Positions 62,188 to 64,000 of a stretch of 64,000 nucleotides of DNA are shown piece by piece. The stretch comes from Bacillus sp. CH30_1T. GTDB taxonomy: Bacteria; Bacillota; Bacilli; Bacillales; Bacillaceae_B. Below the pieces are notes generated by a model, which was given only the letters and a program-made list of their open reading frames with translations, ran no database searches and was not told the origin of the DNA. A program made the translations under genes and the position numbers. Numbering within the stretch: the stretch's first letter is position 1; each line of letters starts with the position of its first letter. The stretch spans positions 504,596-568,595 of the forward strand of contig NZ_VTUY01000004.1 of assembly GCF_008364765.1 (NCBI RefSeq), written 5' to 3'.

Positions 62188-62430
62188 ATGATGAAAAAGG
62201 TCTCGATTACAATTGAATTCTGTATGATGTGAAACTATGCACCTAAAGCCGCGAGTTTCGCGGAACAACTGTTTACCCATTTTCGTTCAGACATTAAAGA
62301 GCTAAAGTTAATACCATCCTCTGGTGGGGCATTTGAGATTTCAGTAGGAGAAGAAAAGGTTTATTCTAAATTAGATAAAGGAGTTTTTCCTGACTTAAAC
62401 CTCATCATTTCTTCGATTGAATCCCTATAA
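62188..62430 (+). CDS. SelW/Rdx-family selenoprotein (in-frame TGA, codon 15)
   Basis: An 80-codon gene starting at ATG 62188 (AGGAGG 6 bp upstream; a second ATG follows at once). The product is MMKKVSITIEFCMMUNYAPK followed by AASFAEQLFTHFRSDIKELK, LIPSSGGAFEISVGEEKVYS and KLDKGVFPDLNLIISSIESL. The TGA at 62230-62232 gives C-x-x-U after a beta strand and before N-Y-x-P-(K/R)-A, exactly the redox motif of the Rdx family (SelW, SelT, SelH relatives; bacterial homologs have CxxC with NYxPRA). The frame is open to a natural stop with conserved-looking GGxFE and KxxxGxFP. A SECIS-like hairpin lies 16 nt after the TGA and a terminator follows. It probably acts as a thioredoxin-like selenoredoxin. 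Confidence 0.88.
62249..62263 (+). promoter_or_regulatory. SECIS-like hairpin of the SelW-like gene
   Basis: CCGCGA-GTT-TCGCGG, a perfect 6-bp GC-rich stem with loop GUU, 16 nt after the TGA; same design as the selD hairpin. Confidence 0.7.
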
Positions 62431-62438
62431 ACATGGTT

Positions 62439-62470
62439 AAAGGTCTGAGTTTTCACTTCAGACCTTTTCA
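62439..62470. terminator. Bidirectional terminator
   Basis: AAAGGTCTGA / TCAGACCTTT between the SelW-like gene and the convergent Hsp20-like gene. Confidence 0.8.
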
Positions 62471-62488
62471 TCTATTTAGAGAGAGTGA

Positions 62489-62881
62489 TTACTCATTAGA
62501 TAACCCTTGGACTCGGATGACGAAGGAAGTGGGGCTGGGACATTCCTTTTTAGGGACATTGATTTCGATGGTATGATGCTCGATTGAATAGGTGATTGCC
62601 CGTTGCTTTAAACAAAAGGGAAATCGAATGGTTCGGTTTCTCTCCTTGATTTCGTCCTTCATCAGTATCGATACGACCAATTGAGTGTCATTTTTCTTAA
62701 TGATTAATTCCTCTGGATGAATATTTTCCGTTTCAATTTCTACGATAAACGCTTCAGTTGTATCCAGAAAGTCGACTCTAAATTCTTGTTCATCCAATTG
62801 AACCGTAGCAGGATCCAATAGCCAATCCTTCATATTCTCCTCCCAGTTCTCTAAATAGAAATCCTCCCTTTCCTTGCTCAT
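62489..62881 (-). CDS. Hsp20/alpha-crystallin-like protein
   Basis: A 130-residue small heat-shock-like protein. The alpha-crystallin core is VDFLDTTEAFIVEIETENIH, PEELIIKKNDTQLVVSI, NRTIRFPFCLKQRAITYSIE and HHTIEINVPKKE; the family's A-x-x-x-n-G-v-L segment reads AITYSIEHHTIEI, so it is diverged. The N-terminus (YLENWEENMKDWLLDP) is acidic. Relatives in Bacillus include the spore-associated CotP and GerT. A chaperone or spore role is inferred. AGGAAAGGGAGG-like purines precede the ATG. It stands between two selenium genes with no obvious functional link. Confidence 0.7.
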   Translation of the reverse strand: MSKEREDFYLENWEENMKDWLLDPATVQLDEQEFRVDFLDTTEAFIVEIETENIHPEELIIKKNDTQLVVSILMKDEIKERNRTIRFPFCLKQRAITYSIEHHTIEINVPKKECPSPTSFVIRVQGLSNE

Positions 62882-62981
62882 TTACACCTGACCCCCAACA
62901 TATTCTTTTACACATTGTATTCTTTCTAATTTAATTGGTGAGGGTGTTATAATCAGTATTAAGAATAAAGGAGGGTTCAAA

Positions 62982-64000
62982 ATGAAACAACTCGTCAGAC
63001 ATATCCCACCCATCCACGAACTACAACAAGCCGATGAATTCCATGCTCTCCTCAACAAGCATCACCTCACAAAAGAAAGAGGGACGGACCTATTAAAAAA
63101 GGTGATTACACGCAGTCGGAGTTCCCTGCTTAATGAACAATGGCAAGGGCCTCATCCTTTATCAGCCGACTTTGTTAAAGAAGTGTTCGCACAAGCAGAT
63201 ACCTTGATGAAAGAATCGTATTCCCTTTCTCTTCGCAAGGTCATTAATGCAACAGGAACCATCCTGCATACGAATTTGGGACGAGCCCGATTGGGACAAG
63301 ATGCCATTGAACATGTCAAGAAGACTGCAGGTCACTACAGTAATTTAGAATACGATATTGAAGGGGGAAACAGAGGTTCGAGGCATACCCATGCTGAAAA
63401 GTTCATCTGTGAGTTAACTGGAGCGGAAGCAGCCATGGTTGTGAACAATAATGCAGCGGCTGTTTACCTTATTCTCACGGCGCTTACAAAACATAAAAAG
63501 GTGATTGTCTCCAGAGGGGAGCTCGTGGAAATCGGAGGATCATTTCGAATTTCTTCCATCATGGAAGAAAGTGGGGCTCTGCTCTCTGAAGTTGGAACGA
63601 CAAACAAAACACACTTAAAGGATTATGAAGAAGCACTATGTGAAGAAACAGCCATGATTATGAAGGTCCATCAAAGTAATTTTGTGATAAAAGGATTTAC
63701 ATCATCCGTCTCCACTGATGAACTTGTTCAGTTATCCCTCCGAAATCATCAAATCCTATATTATGAAGATTTAGGGAGTGGGGCTCTTTACGACTTCGCA
63801 CAACTAGGTATCGGAAATGAACCTTTAGTAAAGACTGTCATTGAAAAAGGGAGCGACCTCGTTTCTTTTAGTGGAGATAAATTATTAGGCGGTCCCCAGG
63901 CCGGTATCATTGCAGGAAAAAAACAATGGATTGATCAGCTTAAAAGGCATCAGCTGGCCCGGGTACTGCGCGTAGACAAGATGACGTTGGCTGCTTTAGA
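62982..64000 (+). CDS. selA: L-seryl-tRNA(Sec) selenium transferase, 3' end outside the window
   Basis: The first 339 codons of SelA, a PLP enzyme that converts Ser-tRNA(Sec) to Sec-tRNA(Sec) with selenophosphate. N-terminal IPPIHELQQADEF and RKVINATGTILHTNLGRARL are diagnostic; EYDIEGGNRGSRHTHAE, AAMVVNNNAAAVYL, VIVSRGELVEIGGSFRI and DLVSFSGDKLLGGPQAGIIA follow, the last containing the PLP-binding lysine. ATG 62982 follows AAAGGAGGG; the promoter has the extended -10 TGTTATAAT (62947-62955). The frame is open to the end of the window; selB likely follows. ERGTDL near residue 35 is encoded by a copy of the 11-mer. Confidence 0.95.
   Translation, partial: MKQLVRHIPPIHELQQADEFHALLNKHHLTKERGTDLLKKVITRSRSSLLNEQWQGPHPLSADFVKEVFAQADTLMKESYSLSLRKVINATGTILHTNLGRARLGQDAIEHVKKTAGHYSNLEYDIEGGNRGSRHTHAEKFICELTGAEAAMVVNNNAAAVYLILTALTKHKKVIVSRGELVEIGGSFRISSIMEESGALLSEVGTTNKTHLKDYEEALCEETAMIMKVHQSNFVIKGFTSSVSTDELVQLSLRNHQILYYEDLGSGALYDFAQLGIGNEPLVKTVIEKGSDLVSFSGDKLLGGPQAGIIAGKKQWIDQLKRHQLARVLRVDKMTLAAL
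63079..63091 (+). repeat. GGGACGGACCT repeat inside selA
   Basis: GAGGGACGGACCT encodes R-G-T-D-L in the N-terminal helical domain of SelA, a region of low conservation. Confidence 0.75.

Overview
The window looks like chromosomal DNA of a low-GC, spore-forming Gram-positive bacterium of the Bacillaceae (Bacillus in the wide sense). The evidence is AGGAGG-type ribosome binding sites with many TTG and GTG starts, a Spo0M-like protein, a YjcZ-family peptide, the GlpP-glpFK-glpD antitermination system, an OpuD-type transporter and LysM-3D wall proteins. The species cannot be fixed from the sequence. No rRNA, tRNA or CRISPR array was seen.

Layout. 1-31,730 is ordinary core: HAD phosphatase and nucleotidyltransferase, a class B penicillin-binding protein, MerR regulator plus MpfA-like Mg2+ exporter, EcsC-family protein, SET-domain protein, D,D-carboxypeptidase, S66 peptidase, several GNAT acetyltransferases, an M29 aminopeptidase, the glycerol cluster glpP-glpF-glpK-glpD with two antiterminator leaders, a short-chain dehydrogenase, a frameshifted Nudix gene, a type I toxin-antitoxin locus, an M24 peptidase, topB and a DJ-1-like protein. 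31,793-50,452 is an inserted Tn3-family element. It has 38-bp terminal inverted repeats beginning GGGGTCAC and a 5-bp TAAAA target duplication, but only the last ~115 codons of its transposase remain. It carries about 18 kb of AT-rich cargo, much of it decaying: two TetR-controlled modules, an AraC regulator, a proline dehydrogenase, a PhzF / ornithine-cyclodeaminase-like / MocR module, and at least seven broken genes. 50,453-64,000 is core again: CidA/CidB, methionine aminopeptidase, two tandem LysM/3D proteins, an OpuD-type betaine transporter, a lytic transglycosylase, a UPF1-like helicase and a selenium cluster.

The selenium cluster at the right end is the most interesting biology. selD reads through an in-frame TGA at codon 18 (context KAG-U-GCK), so selenophosphate synthetase is itself a selenoprotein. 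A divergent 80-codon gene is a SelW/Rdx-like selenoprotein with a C-M-M-U redox motif and an in-frame TGA. Each TGA is followed 16-25 nt later by a small hairpin with a GU-containing loop, as expected for a bacterial SECIS. selA begins just downstream and runs off the window; selB is presumably outside it. Automated callers would truncate selD and miss the SelW-like gene.

A second genome-scale signal is an 11-mer, GGGACGGACCT. It occurs 11 times exactly (plus degenerate copies) on both strands, inside genes in all three reading frames and as inverted pairs between genes, but never inside the transposon. In distribution it resembles DNA uptake sequences or REP-type palindromes.
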